Positions 1-8,944 of a stretch of DNA of 64,000 bases are shown here, in pieces. The stretch lies in contig NZ_JAXQNP010000004.1 in assembly GCF_034427435.1 (NCBI RefSeq), positions 930,001 to 994,000 of the forward strand, read 5' to 3'. The notes under the pieces are model-generated. The model was not told the DNA's origin. It ran no database searches and saw nothing but the letters and a program-made list of their open reading frames with translations. The position numbers and the translations under genes were made by a program. This DNA is from Nitrospirillum sp034427435 (GTDB taxonomy: Bacteria > Pseudomonadota > Alphaproteobacteria > Azospirillales > Azospirillaceae). How positions within the stretch are numbered: position 1 is the first letter of the stretch; each line of letters starts with the position of its first letter.

Positions 1-258
1 CGGCTGCGCCTCCAACGCGGCCTCGTCCATCTTGTAGGACGTGGCGCCCAATTCGGGCTGGATGCTGTTGCGGGCGTCCAGCAGACGCTTGGCGGTGATG
101 ACGATCTCTGGAATGGGGCCGCTGGCGGAATTGTTGCCAAGCTGGCCGCTGGCACCCGCCGGCTCCGCAGCCGGATCATCGGCGGCAAGCGCCATGGTGC
201 TGACCGAACCCAACAGAATGGCGCCAAGAATCCCGGCGCGCCCCACCTTGAAAGCCAT
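1..258 (-). CDS. TonB-dependent receptor, N-terminal part (runs off the window)
   Basis: Only the first 86 codons are present; the gene continues beyond position 1. The start at 258 gives a basic N-terminus, a hydrophobic stretch and an MALAADD-type signal-peptidase site near residue 25. A low-complexity linker follows, then PEIVITAKRLLDARNSIQP, which matches the TonB-box and start of the plug domain in outer-membrane receptors. Such proteins import siderophores, cobalamin, sugars or other ligands using TonB energy. The substrate cannot be told from this fragment. Palindromic AT-rich DNA lies about 170 bases upstream. The family call is fairly safe from the signal peptide plus plug start; nothing can be said about the barrel. 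Confidence 0.75.
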   Translation of the reverse strand, partial: MAFKVGRAGILGAILLGSVSTMALAADDPAAEPAGASGQLGNNSASGPIPEIVITAKRLLDARNSIQPELGATSYKMDEAALEAQP

Positions 259-421
259 ACCTTCCACCTTTCCTGCAAGCCGCCCGCATGTATGGGCGAC
301 CCTTTTCCCTTCAAGCCGCCCCCGTTGGCCCCAAACCAACCGTCACCATGGTCCGGACACGGGCGGTACGGACGTCGGCGACGGCTGGATAGGGTGGAGA
401 CAGGCCCCAACTGCTGGTTTT

Positions 422-447
422 CGTTATGTTATAGTATAACGTAACAT
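422..447. promoter_or_regulatory. Overlapping AT-rich palindromes upstream of the TonB receptor
   Basis: In GC-rich surroundings this segment holds GTTATAGTATAAC (428-440), a perfect 13-bp palindrome. It also has outer arms CGTTAT/ATAACG (422-427/436-441) and ATGTTA/TAACAT (426-431/442-447). On the minus strand it contains TATACT, which could serve as a -10 for the receptor starting at 258. A repressor operator overlapping a promoter is inferred. No regulator gene is adjacent. Confidence 0.4.
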
Positions 448-525
448 GTTTTTAACGCGGCGCAGCATGGGCGTCAACGGGAAAGCGCGGACGCGGCAAA
501 AGACAGAAGGTCGCAGTGGTGGCGA

Positions 526-3491
526 TCAGGGCGCCTGGGTTTCCGGGCCCTGGGCCCGCTCCTGGACCGGCAGCAGATCATCCAGGCGCCGCCAGTCGCC
601 GGCCCCCACGGCGGCGATGGTGCCGGCGACCAGGCGGGCGCGGTCGACATCACCAGCGGCGCAGGCGCCGTCGAGGGTCCGGGCCAGCGCCTGCAGGCGC
701 CCCAGCCCCGCGCTGCCGGCGGTGGAGATCAGGTTGTGCGCCTCGCGCTTCAGCGCCGCCACGTCCCCGGCGCCCGCCTGGGCGGCGATGCGCTCCACGC
801 GCGCCAGGCCATTGGTCACCATCTCCTGGATCACGGTGCGGAAATGGTTCGGCGGCACCAGGGCCGACAGCCGGCCCAGCACCGCGGGATCGAAGATGGG
901 CGCATCCCCTTGTGCGTCCTTTGGCGGCGCCTGCTCGACCTTGATGGCCTCACCCCCGGCACGGCCCAGCCAGAAGGCGACGCGATCCAGCAACTGGTCG
1001 TGGTCGAAGGGCTTGACCAGATGATCGTCCATGCCGGCGGCCAGATGATCGTCGACGCGATCCGACAGGCTGTGGGCGGTCAGCGCGATGACCGGAACGT
1101 GGCGCCCCGTCCCGGCCTCCATCGCCCGCAGGCGGCGCGTGGCTTCCAGGCCGTTCAGCACCGGCATCTGCATATCCATCAGCACCAGGTCGAACGTGTC
1201 GGCGGCCAGGATGTCCAGCGCCTGCTGGCCATCCTCGGCCAGGCGCACGGCATAGCCGGCGCGGCGCAACAGCAGCAGGGCGACATGCTGGTTCACCGCG
1301 TCATCCTCGACCAACAGGATACGGCCGGCCGGTGCCCCGGTGGCGGGGGCCCCCTCCCCACCCAGCGCGGGGGCGGCGGGAGGCAGCGCCGGAACCGCCG
1401 TGGCGCCGGGGGCCAGCGGCGCGACATCCTCCGCAGCCGCGAGCACCAGGGGAATGGTGAACCAGAAACGGCTGCCGGCCCCCTCGCGGCTGTCGACGCC
1501 GATATCGCCGCCCATCAGGTCCACGAGATCGCGGCAGATGGCCAAGCCCAGACCCGTGCCGCCATACCGGCGGGCGATGGTCTCGTCCGCCTGGGCGTAG
1601 CGTTCGAACAGCCGCCCGGCCTGGGTGGGCGACAGGCCGACCCCCGTATCGGTGACGGAGAAGTGAAGGCGGATTGGCAAGGTGCCCCCGGTGTCGGAGG
1701 TCCTGCCATCGGTGGCCTGGGTATCCGCCAACGCGACGGCCATGGTGACACCGCCGCTGTCGGTGAAGCGCAGCGCGTTGCTGACCAGGTTCAGCAAAAT
1801 CTGGCGCAGGCGCGCCGGATCCCCCGGTAGCCGGGACTCAGCGCCGGGTCCAGCGTCATGGTCAACGACAGGCCCTTTTGCTGGGCGCTGGGCTGCATCA
1901 GGCGGCGCACCCCGTCGACCAGGTCCTCCAGGCTGAAGGCCAAATCCTCCAGCACCAGCTTGCCGGCCTCGATCTTGGAGACGTCCAGGAGGTCGTTGAC
2001 GATGGTCAGCAGCGATTGGCCGCTTTGCTGCAAGGTGCGCACCTGGGGCCGCACCTCCGCCGGCAGGGGACCGGCCAACAGCAGTTGGGCGATGCCCAGG
2101 ATACCGTTCAGGGGCGTGCGCACCTCGTGGCTCATGGCCGCCAGGAAATTCGACTTGGCCTGGTTGGCGGCCTGGGCGGCGGCGCGGGCGCGGTCCCGCT
2201 CCTCCGCCAGCGCGGCCAGGGCGGTGGCCTGCCCTTCCAACCGGATCTGGTCGTTCATCAGGCGGATGTTGGCGGCCGCCAGGGCCGCCGTGCGCTCCTC
2301 CACCCGCTTTTCCAGGGTGACGTTGGTCTGCGCCAGTTCCCCCGCCTGGGCGCGAATGGTGGCGAAGGCCGTGCGCAGGCTGTCGGCCAGGGACACGATC
2401 TCGCGGTCCCCCGCCACGGCCGGCAGGGTATCCAGCGGATCTTCCGCGTCCCCCGCCTGGGGAAGCGGGTGCAGGCGCAGCCGTTCCGCCGCGTTCGTCA
2501 AGCGCTCGAGGGGGGCCGCCAGGCGGCCGGCGGCGAACCAGCCGATCAGCAGCGCCATTAGGGTGATGCCGCCGCCGGCGACGGCCACCAGGCGTTGCAA
2601 CTGGTGCACCGGGGCCAGCGCCACGGCCGCCGGCTGGCGCGCCACAACCCACCAGCCCAGCCCCGGGTAGTCGCGATAGCCCTTGCTTTGGCTGACGCCG
2701 ATCAGAAAGTCGTCCGGCCCGCCATCGGGCCACCGGATCATGGGGCGGCCGCCCTCGTCACGGGCCATCGCCAGGTCGCGCCCGACGAAGGGCTCCGGCC
2801 CCAGCAGCACGGTCCCGCCTTGCGACAGCACCAACACCTGGACGCCCGAGCGCTCGGCCGCCGCCCCCAGGACGGATTGCGTTACCTCCGTCGCCCAGGT
2901 CCAGCTGAGATGGGCGCCCAGCACCCCCTGCACCCCGCCCTTGTCGTCATGCACGGCGGCGGCGACATCGACGAAGCGCAGGGGCTCCCCATCCGGGGAC
3001 CCCATGACCTTCTGCAACAGCTTGGCCTCATGCACGTCGCCGGCGTAGGAGCCATGGTCGCGGGCGGCGGCGAACCAGGGGCGCTGCGACACATCCGCCC
3101 CCTGCAGCAGGCCGTCGGCGGAAACCATGACGCGGCCATAGGGGTCGGCGAAGCCGATCCAGGCGTAGGAGGGGAAGGTCTGCTTCAGCCGGTCCAGCCA
3201 CCGGCGCTGCCGGTCCTCGTCGGCCCCCACCTTGAACACGCTGGCCAGCGACGCCGCGACCTGCACGTCGCGCCAGCGTTCGAACATGCCACGGTCCAGC
3301 TTGTCCCCCGTCTGGAAGGCGACGTCCGCCATCTGGCGGGCGATGTCGGTGCGCACGCGGCGGGCCGCCAGCCCGCCGATGACCAGCGTCGCCGCCAAGG
3401 TGGCCACGGCCACCAGGATACCGAAGGTCAGGGCGAGGCGGAGACGGAGCGGCATCAACCGGGCGTTGGTGAGAGCGGGGACCGCCACCAT
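526..3491 (-). pseudogene. Hybrid sensor histidine kinase (dCache-like sensor, HisKA, HATPase, REC, Hpt), frameshifted
   Basis: The N-terminal part runs from an ATG at 3491 and has a transmembrane segment near residues 20-40, a periplasmic sensor region and a second transmembrane segment near 302-324. A coiled-coil linker and HisKA H-box SHEVRTPLNG (His about 455) follow. At a C5 run (1821-1825) the frame is lost just before the N-box. Adding one C restores RGDPARLRQILLNLVSNA, then DTGVGL, GGTGLGLAI, a receiver domain (phospho-Asp in LVLMDMQMP) and a C-terminal Hpt domain (AHNLISTAG). The product would be a phosphorelay sensor of about 988 residues. The coding sequence is otherwise intact on both sides, so a sequencing error is more likely than decay. 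The start is uncertain; an ATG at 3455 is an alternative. The input signal is unknown. Confidence 0.8.
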
Positions 3492-3696
3492 AACCCGGCG
3501 GGCACGCCGGATATAGAGATCCGGGGGGAGGTGTCGGGCCCCCGGGGCCCATCGCCCTGACCAGGCGGCGATGGGTAGGCCCCCCGCCCTCCGCGCAGTG
3601 GTCAAACGGACGCGGCCGCACTAGGATCGCGCGCGATTCCAACCCCGCCCCCCGATCCGACGCTGACGGGGGGCGCCGCAACCCCTCAGGTGCCCG

Positions 3697-4668
3697 GTGG
3701 ACCTCACCCCTTCCGATCTCGCCCCCGCCAACGTCCTCGACGACGCCACCATCCCGGAACTGCCCAAGCACTACCGGGGCAAGGTGCGCGACAACTATGA
3801 CCTGGCCGACGGGCGGCGCATCATCATCGCGTCCGATCGCCTCAGCGCCTTCGACCGCATCCTGACGGCGGTGCCGCACAAGGGCGCCGTGCTGACCCAG
3901 ACGGCGCGCTATTGGTTCGAGGCCACCCGCGACCTGTGCCCCAACCACGTCATCGACTATCCCGACCCCAACGTGGTGGTGGCCAAGCGCCTGGACATCC
4001 TGCCGGTCGAGGTGGTGGTGCGCGACTATCTGGCCGGCACGACCAGCACCTCCATCCTGTCCATGTACAAGAAGGGGGAGCGCACGATGTACGGCGTGAC
4101 CCTGCCGGACGGGCTGCGCCCCAACCAGAAGCTGCCCGCGACCATCATCACCCCCACCAGCAAGGCCTTCGACGGCGGCCATGACGAGCCGCTGACCCCG
4201 GCGGAGATCGTGGAGCGCAAGCTGCTGACCGCCGCCCAGTGGGAAGAGCTGTCGGCCAAGGCCCTGGCCCTGTTCGCCCGCGGCCGGGAACTGGCGGCCC
4301 AGCGCGGCCTGATCCTGGTGGACACGAAGTACGAGTTCGGCCTGGACCAGGACGGCAACATCATCCTGGCGGATGAGATCCACACGCCGGACAGCAGCCG
4401 CTATTGGTTCGCCGAAACCTACCCCGCCAAGTTCGAGGCCGGCGAGCGGCCAGAGAGCTTCGACAAGGATTTCGTGCGCAGCTGGGTGGTGGCGCGCTGC
4501 GACCCCTACACCGACGACGTGCCGGAGATTCCGGGCGACGTGGTGCTGCAGGCGGCGGCCATCTACATCCAGGCCTATGAGATGATCACGGGTGAGACCT
4601 ACGTGCCCGCCCGCGACCCGGATGGGGCGCTGGCCCGCATCCGCCGCAACCTTTCCCAATACTTCTAA
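3697..4668 (+). CDS. purC: Phosphoribosylaminoimidazole-succinocarboxamide synthase (SAICAR synthetase)
   Basis: The enzyme ligates aspartate to CAIR using ATP in de novo purine synthesis, in the cytoplasm. Visible family features are the N-terminal YRGKVRDNYDL nucleotide-binding motif, SDRLSAFD near residue 47, and VDTKYEFGLDQDGNIILADE followed by HTPDSSRYW. At 323 residues it is the longer form of the enzyme. The start is a GTG at 3697 with no clear Shine-Dalgarno sequence. purT follows 18 bases after the stop, so the two purine genes are probably cotranscribed. Confidence 0.95.
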   Translation: MDLTPSDLAPANVLDDATIPELPKHYRGKVRDNYDLADGRRIIIASDRLSAFDRILTAVPHKGAVLTQTARYWFEATRDLCPNHVIDYPDPNVVVAKRLDILPVEVVVRDYLAGTTSTSILSMYKKGERTMYGVTLPDGLRPNQKLPATIITPTSKAFDGGHDEPLTPAEIVERKLLTAAQWEELSAKALALFARGRELAAQRGLILVDTKYEFGLDQDGNIILADEIHTPDSSRYWFAETYPAKFEAGERPESFDKDFVRSWVVARCDPYTDDVPEIPGDVVLQAAAIYIQAYEMITGETYVPARDPDGALARIRRNLSQYF

Positions 4669-4686
4669 GCCGGGACCGCCGCCATC

Positions 4687-5862
4687 ATGACCGCGACCGC
4701 CAAAATCCTGCTGCTGGGCTCGGGCGAGCTGGGCCGGGAATTCGTCATTTCCGCCAAGCGCTACGGCGCCCATGTCGTGGCCTGCGACGCCTATGCCGGC
4801 GCGCCGGCCATGCAGGTGGCCGACGAGTTCGAGGTGTTCTCCATGCTGGATGGCGAGGCGCTGAAGGCCGCCATCCTGCGCCACAAGCCGGACTATATCG
4901 TGCCGGAGGTGGAGGCCATTCGCACCGAGGTGCTGCAGGAGATGGAGGCCGCGGGCCATACCGTGGTTCCCAGCGCGCGGGCCACCTACATGACCATGAA
5001 CCGCGACCGCATCCGTGAGGTCGCGGCCACGGAACTGGGCCTGCGTACTTCCCGTTACCGCTACGCCGAAAGCCTGGAAGAGGTGCGGGCGGCGGCCGAG
5101 CACACCGGCCTGCCCTGCGTCATTAAGCCGGTGATGTCCTCCTCCGGCAAGGGGCAGAGCACGGTGCGCACGGCGGCGGAACTGGAAACCGCCTGGACCT
5201 ACGCCGTCGCCAACATGCGTGGCGACCGGCGCAAGGTGATCGTCGAGGAGTTCATCGCCTTCGACTATGAGATCACCCTGCTGACCGTGCGCACGCGCGA
5301 CGGCGTGGTGTTCTGCGAGCCCATCGGCCACCGGCAGGAGCGCGGCGACTACCAGGAATCCTGGCAGCCCGTGCCCATGGACGCCCAGGCGCTGGAAACC
5401 GCCCGCGACATGGCGCGCAAGGTGGTGGACAATCTGGGCGGCTATGGCCTGTTCGGGGTGGAATTCTTCGTGGCCGGCGACGACGTCGTGTTCAGCGAGC
5501 TGTCGCCCCGCCCGCACGACACCGGCATGGTGACGCTGATGTCGCAGAACCTGTCGGAATTCGACCTGCACGCCCGCGCCATCCTGGGCCTGCCCATCCC
5601 GCGCATCACCCTGCGCGGGCCCACCGCCAGCGCCGTCATCCTGGCCAGCCAGGACTCCACCCACTTCGGCGTGGAAGGCCTGGCCGACGCCCTGGCGCTG
5701 GGCACGGCCGAGCATGACGTGGAGGTGCGCATCTTCAACAAGCCCACCACCCGGCCCTATCGCCGCATGGGCGTGGCCCTGGCCGAGGGCGCCACCGCTG
5801 ACGAGGCGCGGGCGCTGGCCAAGCGGGCGGCCGACACGGTGTGGCTGAGCTACCGCGACTAA
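4687..5862 (+). CDS. purT: Formate-dependent phosphoribosylglycinamide formyltransferase (GAR transformylase 2)
   Basis: An ATP-grasp enzyme that makes formyl-GAR from GAR, formate and ATP, independent of folate. At 391 residues it has the usual PurT length. The N-terminus ILLLGSGELGREFVISAKR and the segment YAGAPAMQVADEFEVFSML are characteristic. The ATP-grasp core includes VIKPVMSSSGKGQS and FSELSPRPHDTGMVTL, and the C-terminus has YRRMGVALA. It lies 18 bases after purC and 4 bases before a regulator gene, which suggests one transcription unit. Confidence 0.96.
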   Translation: MTATAKILLLGSGELGREFVISAKRYGAHVVACDAYAGAPAMQVADEFEVFSMLDGEALKAAILRHKPDYIVPEVEAIRTEVLQEMEAAGHTVVPSARATYMTMNRDRIREVAATELGLRTSRYRYAESLEEVRAAAEHTGLPCVIKPVMSSSGKGQSTVRTAAELETAWTYAVANMRGDRRKVIVEEFIAFDYEITLLTVRTRDGVVFCEPIGHRQERGDYQESWQPVPMDAQALETARDMARKVVDNLGGYGLFGVEFFVAGDDVVFSELSPRPHDTGMVTLMSQNLSEFDLHARAILGLPIPRITLRGPTASAVILASQDSTHFGVEGLADALALGTAEHDVEVRIFNKPTTRPYRRMGVALAEGATADEARALAKRAADTVWLSYRD

Positions 5863-5866
5863 GGCC

Positions 5867-6997
5867 ATGGACGCCGCCGCCCTAGACCTGTTCCTGCGCG
5901 GCGGCGTGGTCAGCCTGCTGGTCCTGCTGGCCGGCCGGCTGCTGGCGGCCTACCCCCGGGTGACGGCCGCCCGGCTAGGGGCGCTGTTCGCCGTGGGCAG
6001 CGCCGCCTATGCCCTGTGCAGCCTGCCTGGGCTGCATGCCACGGCGGGGCTGTGGGCCGGGCCGCTGATGGGCCTGGCCACCGCCAACAGCTTCGTCTTC
6101 TGGCTGTTCGCCTGCAGCCTGTTCGACGACGCCTTCCGCCCCCGTCCCTGGCAAGGTCTGGCATGGCTGGCGTTGGCGGGCCTGGGCATGACCCAGGGTC
6201 TGGTGCTGGTGCCCGGCCATCACCCCGCCGCAGGCCCCCTGGGCTTGGTCCTGGATTTGCAACCCCTGGCGTGGGCCGGCCTGGCGGCCTGGCAGGCCAT
6301 GGCCACCGCGGCGGCCGACCTGGTGGAGCCCCGCCGCCGCCTGCGCCTGTTCATCGTGGTCGCCGCCGCCCTGCACTCCACCGTCACGGCGTTGGCCACC
6401 TTGGCGGGCCCCTCGTCGATGGGGCGGGGACCGGCCGGGGGCGCCGGCGGCGGCAACCTGCTGGACGCGGCCGGCCTGCTGACCATCGCCGGCGTCATCG
6501 CGTGGTCGCTGCTGCGCGTCGGCGGCGGCCAGGCCTTGTTCCACGACTCGTGCCCGCCTGTTCATACCGCGCCGCCGGCGCCAGGGTCGGGGCCCGCCGC
6601 CGTCGATCCCATCTGGGTGACGGCGCTGGAACGGGCCATGCGCCTGGACCGCGCGTATCGCCGCGACGGCCTGACCATCGGCCAGCTGGCGGTGGAGCTG
6701 GGCCTGCCCGAATATCGCCTGCGCCGGCTGATCAACCAGGGGCTGGGCCATCGCAACTTCAACGCCTTCCTCAACCACTACCGTCTGACGGAGGCCAAGG
6801 CCGCGCTGGCCGATCCGGCACAGGCCGAGGTGCCCATCCTGACCATCGCGCTGGACGCGGGTTTCGGCTCCCTGGGGCCGTTCAACCGCGCCTTCAAGAC
6901 GGACACCGGCCTGACGCCCGGCGACTATCGCCGCCAGGCCCTGGCCGAACCGTCAAATGTCGTGGCAGCGGCTAGCCGGATTTCAAATCCGGCATGA
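5867..6997 (+). CDS. AraC family transcriptional regulator with a membrane N-terminus
   Basis: The first roughly 225 residues form several hydrophobic helices (for example GGVVSLLVLLAGRLLAA and later LLTIAGVIAWSLLRV). The last roughly 110 residues are an AraC-type double helix-turn-helix domain, with LTIGQLAVELGLPEYRLRRLI in the first HTH and ALDAGFGSLGPFNRAFK plus TGLTPGDYRRQ in the second. It is probably an integral-membrane DNA-binding regulator. The ATG lies only 4 bases after the purT stop, so it is likely translated from the purCT message. Its target and signal are unknown. The N-terminus matches no ligand-binding domain I recognise. Confidence 0.85.
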   Translation: MDAAALDLFLRGGVVSLLVLLAGRLLAAYPRVTAARLGALFAVGSAAYALCSLPGLHATAGLWAGPLMGLATANSFVFWLFACSLFDDAFRPRPWQGLAWLALAGLGMTQGLVLVPGHHPAAGPLGLVLDLQPLAWAGLAAWQAMATAAADLVEPRRRLRLFIVVAAALHSTVTALATLAGPSSMGRGPAGGAGGGNLLDAAGLLTIAGVIAWSLLRVGGGQALFHDSCPPVHTAPPAPGSGPAAVDPIWVTALERAMRLDRAYRRDGLTIGQLAVELGLPEYRLRRLINQGLGHRNFNAFLNHYRLTEAKAALADPAQAEVPILTIALDAGFGSLGPFNRAFKTDTGLTPGDYRRQALAEPSNVVAAASRISNPA

Positions 6998-7055
6998 CCG
7001 GCGGGGCGGCGGCCCCCAAACCTGGGACACCCCTTCCCAGCCGTGAGCGCCATCC

Positions 7056-8465
7056 ATGCCGCCCCGTTTGCCACCCGTCCTGCTATTGCCCACCCTGCTT
7101 CTACCCTTGGCCCTGACCGGCTGCGACGGCGTGCGCCGCGCCGTGGCGGTGCCGGCCCACTTCACCAGCCACCAGATCTGCTCCGCCGTGTTCGTCGGCG
7201 GTCTGGACGCGGACACCTTTTTCGCCCAGGGCGTCACCCCGCAGATACGGCCGGGCGGGGCCCTGACCCGCTATGAGGTCGACCGCGCCAAGGGCACGGT
7301 GACCACCCATTTCGCCGGCCTGGTGGAGAGCACGGCCGTTTATGAAGGGCCGGCGGGCTGCCGCGTGCTGACGGCGGAGGATCCGCCGTCCGGCCCGCGC
7401 GTCCCCCTGCCTCCCGCCACCCCGCCCCTGCTGCCGGCCATCGCCGGGCCGGCGGTGGTGACGCCCACCGATCCCGCCCTGACGGCGGCGCTGGACCGGG
7501 CCTTCGCCGAGCCGGACGGAGCCGCCCGCCGCTGGACCAAGGCGGTGGTCATCCTGCGCGAAGGCAAGTTGGTGGCGGAGCGGTACGCCCCCGGCGTGGG
7601 CATCGATACGCCCCTGATCGGCTGGTCCATGACCAAGTCGGTCACCAACGCCCTGATCGGCATCCTGGTGCGGCGGGGCGAACTGACGGTGGACCAGCGC
7701 CTGGAGGTGCCGGCCTGGGACCACGACGTGCGCCGGGACATCACCGTGGATAGCCTGCTGCGCATGACCAGCGGGCTGGATTTCGGCCAGTCCCTGACCG
7801 CTGACTGGACCAGCATGGCCGACCCCACCACGCAGATGGTGTACGCCCGCGCCGACATGGCGGCGATGGCGGAGTCCGCGCCGGCCAAGGCGGCACCGGG
7901 CCAGGCCTGGACCTACAGCAACGGCAACACCCTGCTGCTGTCCCGCCTGATCAAGCAAAGGACGGGCGGAGGCGGCGCCGACGTTCTTGCCTTCGCCCAC
8001 CGTGAGCTGTTCGATCCCCTGGGGATGGAGCATGCCACGCTGGAACTGGACGCGACCGGCACGCCCATCGGGTCCAGCCATATGTGGGCCACGGCACGGG
8101 ACTGGGCGCGCTTCGGCCAGCTATTCCTGGACGATGGCGTGGTGGGCGGCCGGCGCCTGCTGCCCGAGGGTTGGGTCGATTATTCCGCCCGCCTGACGCC
8201 GGGGTCGGAGGACTGCGGCTATGGCGCCGGCTTCTGGACCAACCGGGCCGGCCCTGATACGGACAAGGGGGGCGCCGCTGCCCGGCGGGTGCGCGCCGGC
8301 ATGCCGGCCGACAGCTTCATGGCCCGCGGCAACCAGGGCCAGTCCATCGTCATCATCCCCAGCGCCCACCTGGTCATTGTCCGGCTGGGCATGTCCTACC
8401 TGCCGGAGGGTGACATCCTGGCGCTGGAGCGGCTGGTGGCCGATGCGGTGGCGGCCTTCAAGTGA
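7056..8465 (+). CDS. Serine hydrolase of the class C beta-lactamase / 6-aminohexanoate-dimer hydrolase type, lipoprotein
   Basis: The N-terminal signal ends in the lipobox LTGC (Cys23), so the protein should be lipid-anchored in the cell envelope. The catalytic SxxK is SMTK (Ser191, Lys194) in GWSMTKSVTNAL, and the Tyr-x-Asn motif is YSN (287-289) in WTYSNGN. This is the signature of penicillin-binding-protein-like serine hydrolases such as NylB and EstB esterases. The region from residue 30 to about 130 precedes the hydrolase domain and has no domain I recognise. The substrate (ester, amide or peptide) cannot be set from sequence. The next gene on the strand starts after a separate promoter. 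Confidence 0.88.
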   Translation: MPPRLPPVLLLPTLLLPLALTGCDGVRRAVAVPAHFTSHQICSAVFVGGLDADTFFAQGVTPQIRPGGALTRYEVDRAKGTVTTHFAGLVESTAVYEGPAGCRVLTAEDPPSGPRVPLPPATPPLLPAIAGPAVVTPTDPALTAALDRAFAEPDGAARRWTKAVVILREGKLVAERYAPGVGIDTPLIGWSMTKSVTNALIGILVRRGELTVDQRLEVPAWDHDVRRDITVDSLLRMTSGLDFGQSLTADWTSMADPTTQMVYARADMAAMAESAPAKAAPGQAWTYSNGNTLLLSRLIKQRTGGGGADVLAFAHRELFDPLGMEHATLELDATGTPIGSSHMWATARDWARFGQLFLDDGVVGGRRLLPEGWVDYSARLTPGSEDCGYGAGFWTNRAGPDTDKGGAAARRVRAGMPADSFMARGNQGQSIVIIPSAHLVIVRLGMSYLPEGDILALERLVADAVAAFK

Positions 8466-8472
8466 GCGGCCC

Positions 8473-8516
8473 TTGTGCCATATGGCAGTTTATCTTATAT
8501 TGACTGCCATATGGCA
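8473..8516 (+). promoter_or_regulatory. Promoter with two identical palindromic operators for the RES-Xre pair
   Basis: The perfect 12-bp palindrome TGCCATATGGCA occurs at 8476-8487 and again at 8505-8516, centres 29 bp apart. A plausible sigma70 promoter sits among them: TTGTGC (8473-8478), a 17-bp spacer, then TATATT (8496-8501). The first operator overlaps the -35 and the second lies just after the -10, so binding would block transcription. Autorepression by the antitoxin, as in other toxin-antitoxin operons, is inferred. The Shine-Dalgarno AAGGAG (8519-8524) follows directly. Confidence 0.75.
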
Positions 8517-8530
8517 TTAAGGAGTTCGCC

Positions 8531-8944
8531 ATGGCCCAGGCCCTGCCCGCCAGTGCGCCCGATACCGCAATCCCCGGCGCCGTCACCCAGGCGGAGGGGG
8601 CGGCCATGCTGCGCGCCGTCTTCAACCTGTTCCGCCTGTGGGGGGTGGATGACGGCCAGGCCCGCGTGCTGTTGGGCCAGCCCAGCCCCTCCACCTTCTA
8701 CCGCTGGAAACGGGGCGACATCGGCAGCCTGCCGCCCGACCTGCTGTGGCGCCTGGGCGACCTGATGGGCATCCATAAGGCCCTGCGCTATCTGTTCATG
8801 GAACCGGAGCGGGCCTATGCCTGGGTGGCCAAGCCCAACGCCGCCTTCAACGGCCAATCGGCGTTGCAGCGCATGCTGGCCGGCGCCCCGGCGGACCTGA
8901 CCGCCGTTCGCAACTATCTGGACGCGGAGCGCGGCGGGTGGTGA
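8531..8944 (+). CDS. Xre/MbcA/ParS-type antitoxin of a RES toxin-antitoxin system
   Basis: A 137-residue protein whose C-terminal half has the MbcA/ParS/Xre toxin-binding features: LGQPSPSTFYRWKRGD, the run to LWRLGDLMGIHKALRYLF, then NAAFNGQSALQRMLAG. In this family the C-terminus covers the RES toxin active site and the N-terminal helices bind DNA. The ATG has a strong AAGGAG six bases upstream. The stop overlaps the toxin GTG start by several bases, indicating translational coupling. The duplicated palindrome upstream is the likely binding site of this protein or the complex. Confidence 0.9.
   Translation: MAQALPASAPDTAIPGAVTQAEGAAMLRAVFNLFRLWGVDDGQARVLLGQPSPSTFYRWKRGDIGSLPPDLLWRLGDLMGIHKALRYLFMEPERAYAWVAKPNAAFNGQSALQRMLAGAPADLTAVRNYLDAERGGW

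Noticed and set aside
3028..5868. Very long open frame antisense to purC and purT
   Set aside because: It is low in family-like motifs and rich in His, Gly and Ala from reversed GC-rich codons; purC and purT are unmistakable on the other strand.
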